Part shown: piece after piece, positions 52,386-64,000 of the stretch
Layout: each line of letters opens with the position of its first letter
Position numbering within the stretch: the stretch's first letter is position 1
DNA from: Tribonema minus
Taxonomy: Eukaryota; Sar; Xanthophyceae; Tribonematales; Tribonemataceae
Length of the DNA: 64,000 nt
NCBI GenBank assembly: GCA_017506865.1
Contig: JAFCMP010000334.1
Coordinates: 434,001-498,000, forward strand
Reading direction: 5' to 3'
Notes under the pieces: model-generated
The model's database searches: none
Seen by the model: only the letters and a program-made list of their open reading frames with translations
Told to the model about the DNA's origin: nothing
Position numbers and translations under genes: made by a program

Positions 52386-52955
52386 TACCGTAAATGCCCG
52401 AGTAAACGCCCCCCCCCATGTACAAGCCCATCCCCCCTGTAAACGCCCATGGGCGTGCTTGCCGGGGCAAAGTGGGTAACAACGCCCACCCCCCCCCTTG
52501 TAAACGCCCCCTAGCAACCATTATGGCTGCAGGTTGGCACGGAGCTTGCAAAAACAGCAGGAAATAACGAATTTAGCCGAACTTCAAGCCGAACTTGAAC
52601 AATCGCTTCGAGTGCTTCTCTACTGCCGACGATGGTCACACAGGCAACAATGCTCGCTTGACAAGAGCTGTCGTAGCTGCAGCGGCTTCGCCAGCACCGC
52701 CATTGCTGTCACCAGAGATGTCCGCTATCGCCACCACAACTTTGCTCGCACCCTTGTAAACGCCCTCCGGGCCCTAGTAAACGCCCCCTCCCCCCTTGCA
52801 TACGCCCCCTCTACTAGCTGGCAAGTCAAAATGGAGCAGCTAAGCCCCCCCCCCCCCTTGCACAGGCCCCTCCCCCCTGTAAACGCCCATGGGGCGTGCT
52901 GTGCAAAGTTCCAGATCCGCTCGCCCGGGGGGGCGTTTACTCGGGCATTTAAGGT
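52386..52955. mobile_element. MITE-like palindromic element 3
   Basis: Terminal inverted repeats of about 30 bases: taccgtaaatgcccgagtaa at 52386 and its near-perfect reverse complement at 52926-52955. The interior holds several taaacgcccatggggcgtg-type subrepeats in both orientations and C-rich runs. No transposase. The terminal TACCG is shared with the other two palindromic elements. Confidence 0.8.
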
Positions 52956-53953
52956 AGCAGTCTCAGAGGCTCTGCATAATCTTTACAGCCTGTTGTCACA
53001 GTTTCTGTTTTGGTGCCCCCGCGTGAGCTCCACTGGCTCCTGCAACTCCTATTGGGTCCTGTTGCCGGATCTTTGACTAGCGCAGTAGCAAAGAATGGCT
53101 AATGTATATCGTCGCATACCCCCAGTGTGGGCCTGGCGCTGGCCCCGTCCAGCTAGCCCCATGTATCACTCTGCGGTAATGAAGCTTTGCATAGGCAAGT
53201 GTTACAGATTCTATCTCATGTACAACTGGATCAGTATGTGCTTATATAAACACGATAAGTTTAGAGAGTTTTTGCTGTACATAGGTCTTGAAGTTCTACT
53301 TTGGAAATCCTTGTAGTCTCTGGCCGGAGGTTGAGAACTGGTGTCGCTGACTTCACGTGACAGGAGTTTGCTGGATTTGTGACTTTGTTTGGAGTATACA
53401 TAGCTTAATATTTTCAAGTGTACCAGAGGGTCAAGACTGTGCACAACTGACAAGGCGGTTATTTGGCTTACCCAACACAAGCTTCTGGCATTTATGAGTA
53501 CACAAAAAAGTCAGGATGATAACTCATACATGCAGCAATATGTAAAACCGAGTGTCCGCAGACAGCATCATAAGTGCTAATAAATAATGCCTGACATCAT
53601 CCAACTATTGTGTATTTATGCGGTGCACATGGTGAAATCAGCACAGACCACTACAATACAGTGTGCTGCAACCACTGTGAGCAGCAGTCCTACTCACCGA
53701 GCATCCTAATATGCTATCTTCCCCACAATAACCCCCATCGTCAGTTCCCTAACTTCGAAGAGCGCCCTCCAAAGGCCTCATGCGGCATTCAATGAGAAAA
53801 CGAGCGGTGCCGCGCAATGAGAAAACGAGCAGTGTCACGGCCAAGCGTGCAGACGTGCGTCCGGCATTTGGCCGCCACTGTGTTGCGTCTGCCCCCCCTG
53901 AAACGGTCACTTCACGTCAAACCGCCAGCGCACGCCAATGCTGCGGCTGGTGC
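52956..53953. other. No gene recognised
   Basis: 3' flank of secreted-protein gene B on the minus strand; more AT-rich than its surroundings. Short ORFs only. Confidence 0.35.
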
Positions 53954-56900
53954 CTAGACGAAGTTCAGCTCGTACCGGATGGGGCCGACAAAAAAAGACG
54001 GGCTGCTGACGGCGGACTCCACTACGAGCGTGCCGGGCCCGTTGACCTCGATCATGTACGCAATGGCGCCGTCGCACGCGTAGAAGGGGGGGTCCACCAG
54101 CCCCGTGGGGCTGCCGGGAGTGATGATGTTGACCTGGACGTCGGGGTCAACGAGCGTGACGAGGAAGCTGTCGGTCGTCAGCGTGCGCTTCTTCTGCGGC
54201 ACCGTGTTGCCGTTGACGCTCGCGGTGAGGGCGCCGTCCGTGTTGAGCACCTCCTCGGCGAAGGAGATGAACGTCCCGGGCGTGGTGTCGTCGAAACAGG
54301 CCTCCTGCACGGCGCCGTGCGGCGGTGCAGAGGCGCAGGGGCACACTGGCGTGTTTGGGATGCTTTTGCGATTTCAAGGCATTGCATTGAAGCGTGCCAG
54401 CGGGTGCCGCAAGCTGTTCTGGCGTCAGGCGCATGTGATGACAAGTCTGAGGGTACAGATGAGCATGCAGGCACGAACAAAGCGGTGCTGTCACACAGCA
54501 CCAGTCCAGTGCGCAACACTTTAAGCAGCTTTCAACCCCCCTGACCGACATCACATGTCTGCAGATAGAAGAGACCTTTTCATATGGCAATGATGCTTGA
54601 CCAGCTGCGAGCTGGCAGTGCTCGGAGCTCCTGTGCTCTAAGTAGTTTACTTTGACGACCTTCAGCAACACTTGCTATCTTTTGAAGATCAGAGCGCAGC
54701 CAATCAGCGGGGCATACCCCTGCGAGTTGTCCGTGACAAGGAACTATCATGTGTGTATGAGCTCTATAGCCAGTTCCGCATGCACTTTCTGCTCTCTGCA
54801 TGCACTTGAGCGTGCCGTGCCAACACCATGACGGGATATGAGCACACATTATCAAAGAAGTGGAGAAAACAGGTGGAAAAACTGGCAGGCAGTAGAGCTC
54901 ACCATGATGAGAAGTTTGCATGCATCTGCATCTGCGAAGCCCGCACAAAAGGCTGGGTCGGCGATTCCCGCAAAGTTGTAGATGGGCACATACAGGAACT
55001 GCAAGAGTAAATGCAGCAGAGTAGAGGAAGCCAGGAATTAATCAGTACAATGACACTTGGGCAGGGGTGCTTCGAGCGTCAGCATTTCAAGCTGTCACTC
55101 TTGAACGACCAAACAAGCAACTGCGCGACAGAAGCACCTGCACTCCGCTGAGACCACCACAGCAAGGCATTGGTACTGTATGACATCACAGGGCGCAATT
55201 GCGGCTGCCCTCTTTCCTGTGTCTGCAGTCATCCTCAGGTGGCAGCTCTTCATAGCACTGTATTCATTTCCGCTTGAGGGGCGGAAGCCCTGTGAAAAAT
55301 GCAAGACGCTGCAACTCTTGTGCTCGTGTCAAGCGCGTGTGCTCATGCGCATATTTGACAGCAGCGGGACGCAAAAGTACATTGAAATCTGCCAGGGGGA
55401 CATCGCGCTTGCGCGTGATGGGCGTCGGCACCGCGCCGTTGCACGCGTCGGGGTTGTCAGCCAGCTCCGCGTCGGTGCAGATGACCCCGCCCAGCAGCAG
55501 CACGGGCTTCGGCATGTTCAGCAGCATGTACTGCTCGGCCAGGGCTGAATCGAGCTGGAAGGCGAGCCTACGGAGGGGTCAGGATTGAATGTTTCATGTT
55601 GAGTGAATGAGTTGGCGTGCTGTGCGAGCGCCAATCACATCATTTTGCATTGTCATCAATGGCTATCATCTAGTGACAGGCGTTGGTCTGAAGCAACACC
55701 GACAACGCTCAGGAATGAACTGAATGGCCGCTGAGAAAGTACTGCAGCCCCCTTGTCAGCGAAAGTGGGAACCATGGCATGATATGGAGACAAGCATCAG
55801 TGGCTTTACAAGGACAGCAGGGTTTGCACACACGCTGGGCAGGTGCAGTGTGGCAATCGTGTCAGCCGCGCGCGCACAGTGCAAGCTACTGGAGCAGAGG
55901 GTGTCATGGCAGCATGCAGATGCTGGTGGACCATAATAGGCATGCCGTGCTCCAAGGCTTGTTCCAGCGCTTTCGAGGTGGGCATTGGCTGTAATGAGGT
56001 CTGCAGGACTTGCACCAGTGCAGGTACCCCTTTAAAGGTGGTGTTGAGTAACGTGAGTCTCCTTTCACGCCCTGCAATACTGGAACACATTCGAACCGCT
56101 TGCAGCTTACCTACACATACCCGGCGTTGGCGAGTGTTGCAGGGGACACGCAAGCTGTCTGCCACAACTTACAGCAGTCTTAGCGTTGTCGCATGGTCAG
56201 AACCCGACTCACTGTCTGCAGCGTACCTGGTGTTGTCGGTTTCAGCGACGTACTTCCAGAACTCGTCGCCGTACTCTGTCAGCGTCTTGCCATCAACCTT
56301 CTTGTTGCACTTGAGGATGCTGCAAGTGGGATAAGATGGCAGAGATGGTGCTGTTGAGATGCTTCACGATGTGGCACAGCCCCTAAGTCTGACATCACCC
56401 TGTCTGAAGAACTGAACCAAGAATACAGATGCACTGCTGCCAGTGATAATTCCTGCTCAGGCAGCTGCAGCAGCAGTGCAAAGAATTGATGTCATGTCAG
56501 CTGGTGAGTGCCACAGCCTGTTTCCAGCGATGAGTTTGTACTCTTCCGTCCTCCCCCTCTTACTTATCCTTCACACGGGGTGAATCAGAAGAGGGGCCCA
56601 TGTAGCTTAATCTTCAACATCTCAAACCTGAGCCAGCGCGGTGATGCCACACTTTCATTACTTTGAACCATTGCTGTCAGCTAATGAGATATCGTAGCCA
56701 ATTGTGCCTACGCAGCGCCTTATCAGGTGCTGCCACTGATGGCAACATGTAGATTGGCAAAGTACTGCATATTCTATATATTTGTAACATGCAAGCTTTT
56801 GTGACGATTTTATATACACATATCGTCAAGAGCGCTGCATATGCAGGCAAACTGATGGTCAACTCTAGATCCGTCAAGAAGGCAGAACAGTGAAGTGAGG

Positions 56901-57297
56901 TCCATCAGGCGGAGTACAACCCCACTGACAGCAACATCTGAAGTGCAAAAATTCCAGCTGAAAATGATTGCTGGCGCCCTACTCAGTTTCACAACTCCGC
57001 CTTGCAGTGCACGCACAGCGCAACACAGAAGTGGAGCAACCTCTAAATGTGAACGGCACACAAACACAGACTGAGAGCGTACCTGTATGGCGCCTCACAG
57101 TCCTTGTGATCATCCGACGAGTGGGACGTTGTGCCAGTGGTGTGGGTTGTCGTGTCGGGGGGGTGTGACGACGAGCTCAGGCCACGCAGTGAGGCGTTAG
57201 CTGCAGCAGCGGCGTTGGTCTGGACGTCCTCTGACGCCGCGCTGCCGGCTTGCAGGGCCAGGCAGGCCATTGCGACGAGAGCTGAATGAAGCTTCAT
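53954..57297 (-). CDS. Secreted-protein gene B, four exons, unknown function
   Basis: Exons 57083-57297, 56227-56319, 55381-55567 and 53954-54304 join in phase (2, 2, 0) to give 281 residues. The start MKLHSALVAMACLALQAGSA is a typical signal peptide. A Ser/Thr/His-rich linker follows (SSSSHPPDTTTHTTGTTS), then ILKCNKKVDGKTLTEYGDEF, MLLNMPKPVLLLGGVICTDA, and the C-terminal block GLVDPPFYACDGAIAYMIEV...RYELNFV ending at a stop. The C-terminal block is shared with gene A at 41-43.7 kb. The start was chosen at the ATG directly before the hydrophobic stretch. I recognise no family. Introns are 0.65-1.1 kb without the exon echoes seen elsewhere. Secretion is inferred from the signal peptide. Confidence 0.8.
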
Positions 57298-58524
57298 GAT
57301 GGAAGGCCTGCGCACAGCGCCGAGATTCCCACTCAGCTGATTGGTGCGTCATATCATGACCACAATGTCAGGATTCTGCAGCTGCTGTCCACTTTTGTCA
57401 ACTTTGAACTGCATGTCACCTTCGCCTGATAGAAGTTGCTGGGTGCGGTTTTGCAAGGACAACACCGTGTGACAAACTTGCAACCTAATTGCAGAAATGT
57501 TGTGCCCAAGTACATGATTAGCAGCGGCACGTGAAATTATCTTTGAAATTGACTTTTGCTGATACGGTGACATGATTGAAAGCGGAAATGTTCTGCTAAC
57601 ACCAACTGGCATTATGATGCAGTTCCTGGCAGGCCGATTCCAGAAACAGCACCACCAAGCATTGCGCTTTACACCTTTTGAGCCTTTGTCATGCGCTCAC
57701 ATCATATACCTGTACACGTGATCAGCTCACCTGCTGAAGCGTTTTGAAAGCAGGTAGACGGTGGCAAGCGTCAGACGCTGCTTTCTGTAAGGACAAAATG
57801 GGCTGCTGCTCTGCGATGTGGCCTAACGCCTTCGGCCGACAGAGTGACAGAGTGACGAGCACACTCTTAGCATGTCTCGTGCTCATCTTGAATTGCCGAC
57901 AGAGTCCAGTTTCTCTTCGCAATGACCCTATCTGCCTGCCTCGACCCGCTACCCCGCTTTGCAACACCTTGGTCAAGCGACACACTGACGCTGATCGACT
58001 TCAACAGTTCCATCTGAACTTGAAGTGTATGTGATATAGTTGGTGAAGTAAGAAGAGTTGGCCTGTGCTGCCCGCGGCGTCGACTTCCAAATAACAGTAC
58101 ATATGAGCTTTTAGAATGGCAGACTCTACCACTGTTGTGGCGCTCATCAAGGTGTGAGTGGGACATTGAGACCAAAGTCGGAAGCCAAGGGACTTGCTCT
58201 GCTACGTTGCGGAGGACCGCGGTGGGCCCACAGAGCAAGCAGTTGAAACATCCAAGAAAAACTGCCAACTGGCAGCAACGAACAGCACTTGTGCACATCT
58301 CAGCGGCACCAGCTGCCCGGGTGTTGTCGGGGCGGGAAGCACAAATTTGGTAAGTCAGGAGTCAGATGGGCGATGCGCAAGTGACCCGGACAGGACCAGG
58401 TCGCTGGCGGAAGTGCGGCAGCAGCGAGGTGACTAACAGCTTGCATCCAGGGCAAGCAGCAGCTTCCAGCCTGAGCTCAGGAATGCAGTGAGGCAGGCAG
58501 CTGCCTGTGTGTGTCGGCATCGAC
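57298..58524. other. Intergenic, divergent between secreted gene B and the WD40 gene
   Basis: Holds 5' sequence duplicated around 50.4-51.6 kb. No motif or gene recognised. Confidence 0.35.
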
Positions 58525-58610
58525 ATGATGTTCACGACGATGCGTGACAGGCGGCGCAGCACGAGGAGCGCCTCTGCGGCGCAGTGCTGGGCGCAACGCG
58601 CCCGCGTCAG
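58525..58610 (+). CDS. ERCC8: ERCC8-like exon 1
   Basis: MMFTTMRDRRRSTRSASAAQ then CWAQRARV plus two bases, donor gtcagt. Basic N-terminus as in CSA. Confidence 0.65.
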
Positions 58611-61600
58611 GTCAGTACGATGCATGCACATGATTTTCTTGCTTGCAATACAACGTCATGTGGGATTGCGCGCTGCCTCAGTGAATCAGGATGCCTCAGT
58701 AAGCCAGTTGTAGTGCGGTGTTTCAGTAAGCCAGTTGTAGTGCGGTGTCGAGATTCCGTTGCAAGCTTTGTGCACGCACCAGGCGCCGAGTGGTGCAGCC
58801 TCCCAAGTGCTTTGGGACTGCTGCGGCCGCCCTCTATGCTGCCGCCACTGCCGCCGCCAGTCGCAGCAGCAGCACCGGCGGTGTGCATGGACACTGTCGC
58901 ATGCGCTGTGTGCGCTTGTGCCTCTGCCTCCATGTGGTGTGCATCGCACATGCAGGCGTTTGAACTCGCCTCGCCTCTTGTAGTTCATCGCAGCGACATG
59001 ACCGTAGCAAGCACCAGCAGAGCAGGATGACCGCGCGCCATTTGCGTGCAGTTGCGCGAAACTGTGCAGGAGCGCTCGTTTACCACAGCAGGCACTCTCA
59101 GGCAGCTTCACTCATCACCACGGCCACTGCTGGTCTACCATATTCTGTTCCACGCCATGCCATCCTGCAGGCAATTGAGATACAGCACAATTGTCAAGCT
59201 TCACGGTCGGCCCATCACTGGTGGTCAGCCGCCTCTGCTGCCCTCAGTCACCCGCACTTGCACATTTATGTAACCCTAGGCTTCAGGTGCCCCAAACTGA
59301 GCATCGCCCCTCCAGTTTCCGTTACACTAGGCTACCCTGCATGCTACTGATTTAGTACAAAGCTTGGCCAACTGCAGTTGAACTGTCAATGCCACGGTGT
59401 GCAGGAGGCTAGAGTTTGACTTTAGAGCAAAGGTCTGGTCGGCTGCCCTTCCCACCAAGCTCGAACGTATTGAAGTTGATTTGTTGTAGTTTCGTGCGCA
59501 TCCGCTCTTTGGGCGCCTGGAGTCGAACATGAACTTGAGCTGGCCGCCGCTGTGATGCCCAATGTACAAATCATGCGCAACTGCATTGTAGTCTCACCCA
59601 AAAGCCTTGCAGACTACAGCCAGGTATTCAAAGTGTTACTAATCCACGGACGACACTGCCCCACACGTGCCTGGAGCTGAGACGGAGGTGAAGCTACAGC
59701 CGCATTGCTGCCCAATGTATGTGTCTGTTTGCATCTCTACCTCTTCCCCCCTTGCCACCTTGAGGTACATGAATATTGCTTGCGCTTGACACTGTTCTGC
59801 AGGCGCCTCGAGCTGAACACGGATGTTGAGCTGCAGTCGCCGCACCGCTGCCCCGTATCGTGGCTGGACGTCGATCAGTCAGAGGGGAGGTACCTGCTCA
59901 CTGCCGCGGCGGACGGCGCCATTGCGCTCTTCGACCTGGACTCGAAAGGAGGTACGCGCGATGCTGCTGCCATGCTGGAAGTAAATTGTTGATGACAAAT
60001 AGGGCATTCACATTTAAAGGCATTCTCCAATATCAGATGATGGTGATTGCCGTACCTCAAGGGTGTCATGAGTTGAGCACAAAGAGGGGAGCTACCTCCG
60101 TGCCGCTGCTTCGTCGCTGCCGTGGGCAATGTCACGATGCGCTTCAGTTTGGATATGGAAGGAGTGCAGGCAGCGACGATGCTCAGCTGAAAACCGCAGT
60201 CAGTACGATGCATCTGCCAACCGCCAACAGCCACTAGGTTCACGCTTCTATACGTTTATACCGCCTGAAATGAACTCCACACAAGTAAGCGCAGAACTTG
60301 GGGCACGATCGACGAGCGTTTACTGCACGGTATGAAAGGAATGAGTTGGCGCTGCCAGCTGTTGCTGCTGCATGTTCGGCTGCTGCGCACTGCCTTCCCA
60401 CCTTCGAGGCTGCCCAGGGGTGTTTGCGGCAGGCACACAATGCAGTGCTAAGCCAGCTGACACTCATGGTGACAGTCCGAACCGCCTCTCCTGATTCGGG
60501 TCTTGCGCAGCGCCGGCGGCACAGCGGGGCTTCGCTGCAAGCTGCTGTCGCGCTACTCGTTTTAGCTTCAAAGGAGGAAACGGCGTCCGCGAACGAATCA
60601 CGCAGACTTGAGCTACATGCAGCAGTCGCATGTTGGAGCTCTGGAAAGCGCTCCACCGCACCTCCACCACAATATTCGCCTGCCCACACTCAAGACCGTC
60701 GGCGGAAGTACATGGGGGTACTGCAAGAGACTCACCAACGCATCTCGCTGTCATCTTCACCGCTTTCTTCTCTGTTACAGTCATCACGGACGCTGACGGC
60801 GGTGGGCAGCTCAGGCGCAGGATCAAGCGCCTGAGCCTGGCGCCGCGCACTCCGCCCGCGGCGCACCGCACCGCCGAAGCAGCGCTGCGCGGGCACTGCT
60901 ACGCCGCCAGCGCAGTTCAGGTGATGCATCGCTCACGTGCTTTGGGCTGAGCAATGAGGGGCGCCGCTCAAGTCATCTCTGGGAGGCTGTATGCGCTTTG
61001 AAACGCGTCCCTTGCGGTATTGCACTGGTGCCTGCGCTTGAATGTGTGTGTGTTGAGCGTCGCTGCCCTGCCGCAGCAGCGCTCTGCGACACGAGCGCTG
61101 CAGGTGAATCTGTCGCAAAACCGTGCACGCACTGTACTGTACATCAACGCATTGCGACGAATGGCGAGAGCAAGACGCCGCAGCCTCTGACGCGCGTGCT
61201 GCGTCACTGTTTACGTACGTACCTACAGCTGCCCGCATCCACCCTCCTGCCCTCGTGAGGCGAGCATTTCAGTTGAAGTATCGACTCAACGGCTGACGTA
61301 TCTCAACCCAACCCGTATGGCTCACAGTTCTATGAGTGCTGAGATCTTGACTAAGAGCCCACTGCAGTCTGTCCGCGCTCTGCGAATGACTTGCTGTCAC
61401 AATTGTCGTATCACACACGCAGCACACATGACCAAGTATTTGCACACGCAGCACACATGACCAAGTATTTGTTATCGCGCGCACAGTCCTTTTCAGCCAC
61501 TCTGCTTTGTCTTGCACTCGACAATGACGCGCTGGAGTGTGAGAGCAGTAATACATGCCCGATTCGTCGACTCGCCACCTATCGGTGTTCTGCTACGCGC

Positions 61601-63014
61601 TCATGTGACTGCAGATTTGTTGGCCTGGCTAAATGAGGCGCTGCTGCGTGCCATGTGTGTCTGTGCAGTGGTACCCCGTGGACAACGGCCTGTTCATATC
61701 CGCTGGCATGGACGGTGTGGTCAAGGTACGCTGTACTTCAAGTTTGCGCCTGCGATTATTTGCCTCAGATGCAGTGCAATTGAGTACCGATATAAAGAAT
61801 GTAGTGCATTCAGCCAATTCTACCCAGCATTACGCAGAGAGCAGTCAGCACACGCCGTCTGAAAGTACATTGCACTTTCATGGCGGCTCACATTGAGAGT
61901 AGCAAGGATCGAATTTTGTAGCAGTGACTGTATTGTATTCAAGGGATTATTAGGGACTGGGGGGGGTATACACTGACGGCAATCTAAACCCCTGGTGACC
62001 AGACATTAAAATCAGAAAGCAGGCATTCACCTGGCCGCCCGCAGGTGTTTCTCGATGCAAAACGTCGTCCGGCACGCACGCTAAATGTCGCAGGCAGGTC
62101 GCGGGGCAGCCGGCGTTTGTACAAACACAGCTGTGCTCAGTCTGCGCAGCGACATTGCTTTTGCCTCACGTGCCTCCTCCTAGGCATGGGACACAAACAC
62201 ATTCAAGGTGGTCCTGGACTTCAACCTGCCCGCCATGGTGTTCGCCGCCGCGCTGCCGCCGTCAAGCGCAGGTGAGCATGCCTATTGCTGCTGGTGCAGA
62301 CACTGGTCATAGTACACCAAAGCTACGCTTCAGTATAGGTGGACGCTCGCGTTTACCTGTGATAAAGGAATTTGCATTCAATTTATTGCAGCGCTTACTC
62401 ATTAGTTGTGCATGCACACGCACTTGATGTGCATCACATGCGTCCTAGGTATACCTTTGCATGAAGCACGTTGCACACAGCGGCTCAAAAATGATGGGTC
62501 AGTGACGTTGTGGCAAGCTTCGCAGTGCCACATCGGGCATCGTGTTTTTTGCTGTCATTTGCGTGTTTCATGGCCCTTCAAGTCATCCATGTAGGTGGAT
62601 GTCAAGGTAGATCACATTGTCAAGCACGTGGAGCAATGGCTTCCGCTCTTTTGTGTTCAATGGTAGCGCTCAGGTCAGTCATGATTGTGCCTGTTGACGG
62701 CAGATGCGATATAGACGTAAAAAAATGCGATATACGCCTAAAAATCAAGGGTTTTGCAAATTTGAATTGGTGGCCATTACTGTACTGCAGGTCAAATGCT
62801 GAAGCACAAAGTGCTTGGATTGTGTTACTACTCTGGCCACTTCTGGCTTTGACCTTGATAAGACAGGCACCAGAAGTGCAGTGCGCGTCTGATTGAGATT
62901 GTCTTGCTCTTGTTTGTCTGCACTTGCCGCAGCTCAGCACAGCCTGATTGCGACGGGCCTGAAGGAGCCGTCTGTCAGGTTGTGCGACCTGCAATCAGGG
63001 GGGTGCACCCACAT
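58525..63014 (+). CDS. ERCC8: WD40 protein like ERCC8/CSA, 5' part, continues beyond the window
   Basis: CSA is the WD40 substrate receptor of the nuclear CUL4-DDB1 ubiquitin ligase in transcription-coupled repair. Six exons chain in phase: 58525-58610, 59803-59951, 60781-60920, 61669-61725, 62184-62271, 62933-63014 (about 200 residues; human CSA has about 396). Landmarks in human order: RARVRLELNTDVELQ, WLDVDQSEGRYLLTAAADGA, SAVQWYPVDNGLFISAGMDG, AWDTNTFKVVLDFNLPA and SLIATGLKEPSVRLCDLQSG. The junction of exon 1 to 2 restores Arg before LELN, and donor/acceptor phases match throughout. Exon 1 begins with two adjacent ATGs; the first is annotated. Introns 1, 2 and 3 hold degenerate copies of exon edges. 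Another WD40 family cannot be excluded, but the match of VQWYP...VWDTNT-type blocks is specific. Confidence 0.82.
59380..59720. repeat. Echoes of ERCC8-like exon 2 acceptor edge
   Basis: Two to three degenerate copies of the start of exon 2: gcaggaggctagagtttgac (about 59400), ggcgcctggagtcgaacatg (about 59513) and gcctggagctgagacggagg (about 59668). Each is followed by a copy of the next ~40 exon bases. Confidence 0.72.
59803..59951 (+). CDS. ERCC8: ERCC8-like exon 2 (first WD repeat)
   Basis: LELNTDVELQSPHRCPVSWL then EGRYLLTAAADGAIALFDLD, donor gtacgc; the closest match to CSA. Confidence 0.85.
60050..60590. repeat. Echoes of ERCC8-like exon 2 donor side
   Basis: aaagaggggagctacctccg...atggaaggagtgcaggcag near 60080-60175 follows exon 2 from EGRYL to the donor, degenerately. 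A weaker second copy ends near 60580 (agcttcaaaggaggaaacg). Confidence 0.6.
60781..60920 (+). CDS. ERCC8: ERCC8-like exon 3
   Basis: ITDADGGGQLRRRIKRLSLA, an Ala/Pro-rich stretch, and RGHCYAASAVQ at donor gtgatg; 47 codons with the carried base. Confidence 0.8.
61669..61725 (+). CDS. ERCC8: ERCC8-like exon 4 (57 bases)
   Basis: WYPVDNGLFISAGMDGVVK, phase 0/0, donor gtacgc. Confidence 0.85.
62184..62271 (+). CDS. ERCC8: ERCC8-like exon 5
   Basis: AWDTNTFKVVLDFNLPAMVF then AAALPPSSA plus one base, donor gtgagc. Confidence 0.85.
62933..63014 (+). CDS. ERCC8: ERCC8-like exon 6
   Basis: QHSLIATGLKEPSVRLCDLQ then SGGCTH plus two bases, donor gtgaga. The next WD repeat must lie right of the window. 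Confidence 0.82.
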
Positions 63015-64000
63015 GTGAGAGGCTGCCAGTACGCCTGCATATGAAAGTTGTACATAGTGGTACACTTCTATAGTGTTCGGTAAATTGTTTTTAGCGTTAC
63101 AAAAGTTCTAGCTTCTGCTTTGAGTTGTGCACTGGCAGCTGCCATTCCCCTGAAGCAGTGTGGTGTCAACTGCCATCCTCTCCCTTTCCCAATGTGCTTT
63201 TGCATGACACACCCCCCGTGCTGTTATTGACCATGCCGCGTAATCAGGAAGTATGAATGGCCCATGGCCTTGTTCGGCTCCTGTTGCCGACTGTCGCAGC
63301 CAACAGAAGTAGTAATTTTGAAGCCAGTGGCTTGCTGCCTTCCTCTACGCCTGCTGGAGGCCTGCAGGCCACCAGTTGCGGGTATGCCGTGGTGCACTGC
63401 TGCTTCATGCTACTGATGGAGTATTGAGCGTAGCGGAAACACCCGACGCGCTGTTTTCATTGTCACCCGCTGCTTTCAAAAGGGATGCATGCGGTACTGC
63501 AGGATGCCCAAGTGGCGGGTATCCAGCAGTACCAAGTGTCCTGTACTTATTGAGACAAGCTGTACTTTATACACTACCCAGCGCCATGTTGTGAGCCCGC
63601 CGTGTTGTCTCATGCAACTTGTGGTACAGCGCCACGGCATCAGTGTAGCAATTGCAAGAAGGGGCATGCACCACTGCAGACAAGCAGACTGCGGCACAGG
63701 GTCAAGTGCTGAAGACCAGATTTCACACGGGCAGGGTTGCCCTTACAATGCGGTGTCATTGACCACAAGAAAAACTAAATCACTCCAGGCGTCAAGGCAC
63801 CTGTCCACACCTCGACCTTGGAGTGTTGCCAGCAAGAACCAATAAGCGCAAGCTATGACCACAAACATTTTTCTCAAGCTCTGATGACTGCGTATTGACA
63901 ATCAGACAATTTGTTGTACATGTAGCGAATGACAGATTTTGGGTATTTTGAGACCCAGATGGTCTGAGATTGCATTGGTATCAAGTTGACTGTGCCGCAA
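63015..64000. other. Intron of the ERCC8-like gene; nothing recognised
   Basis: No candidate WD40 exon found to the right edge. Confidence 0.4.

Overview
This is nuclear DNA from a eukaryote, most likely a photosynthetic alga with a red-lineage plastid (a haptophyte or a photosynthetic stramenopile would fit). Genes are split by many introns with GT-AG and one GC-AG boundary. Coding exons are GC-rich and introns are long. Short TTAGGG-type tracts are scattered through the introns. One intron holds a mosaic of plastid-derived DNA that includes rpoB, rpl20, ftsH, atpA and 23S rRNA pieces. No bacterial operon, CRISPR array or intact RNA gene is visible.

Left part (1-36.9 kb, minus strand): one very large gene fills more than half the window. 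I could chain 30 exons, plus a doubtful 31st at the left edge, from the ATP-binding N-terminus at 36.87 kb down to the edge. Reading phase agrees at every junction but one. The product is a sacsin-like GHKL/HATPase protein of the DUF3684 type known from fungi and algae, about 1370 codons in the window, running off the left edge. Its introns are built largely from degenerate tandem copies of the edges of the neighbouring exons, with the splice sites included. I call these 'exon-edge echoes'; they are the most unusual feature of the window. The introns also hold two MITE-like palindromic elements, the plastid mosaic and interstitial TTAGGG tracts.

Middle (37-39 kb): a divergent plus-strand gene encodes a tubulin-tyrosine-ligase-family protein, essentially in one very GC-rich exon. 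Both start regions face a shared interval of about 1.1 kb.

Right-centre (41-57.3 kb, minus strand): two related genes for predicted secreted proteins of unknown function. One (53.95-57.3 kb) is intact with four exons. The other (41.1-43.7 kb) carries two single-base frameshifts. A decayed copy of the first exon of the intact gene lies near 50.1-50.3 kb. Between them sits a non-LTR retrotransposon with an uninterrupted 1225-codon reverse-transcriptase ORF and a C-terminal zinc-knuckle/restriction-like endonuclease region. A third MITE-like element lies at 52.4-52.96 kb.

Right end (58.5-63.0 kb, plus strand): the first six exons of a WD40 gene very like ERCC8/CSA (transcription-coupled repair), running off the right edge. 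Its introns also show exon-edge echoes, so the phenomenon is not limited to one gene. No functional link between the genes is evident.
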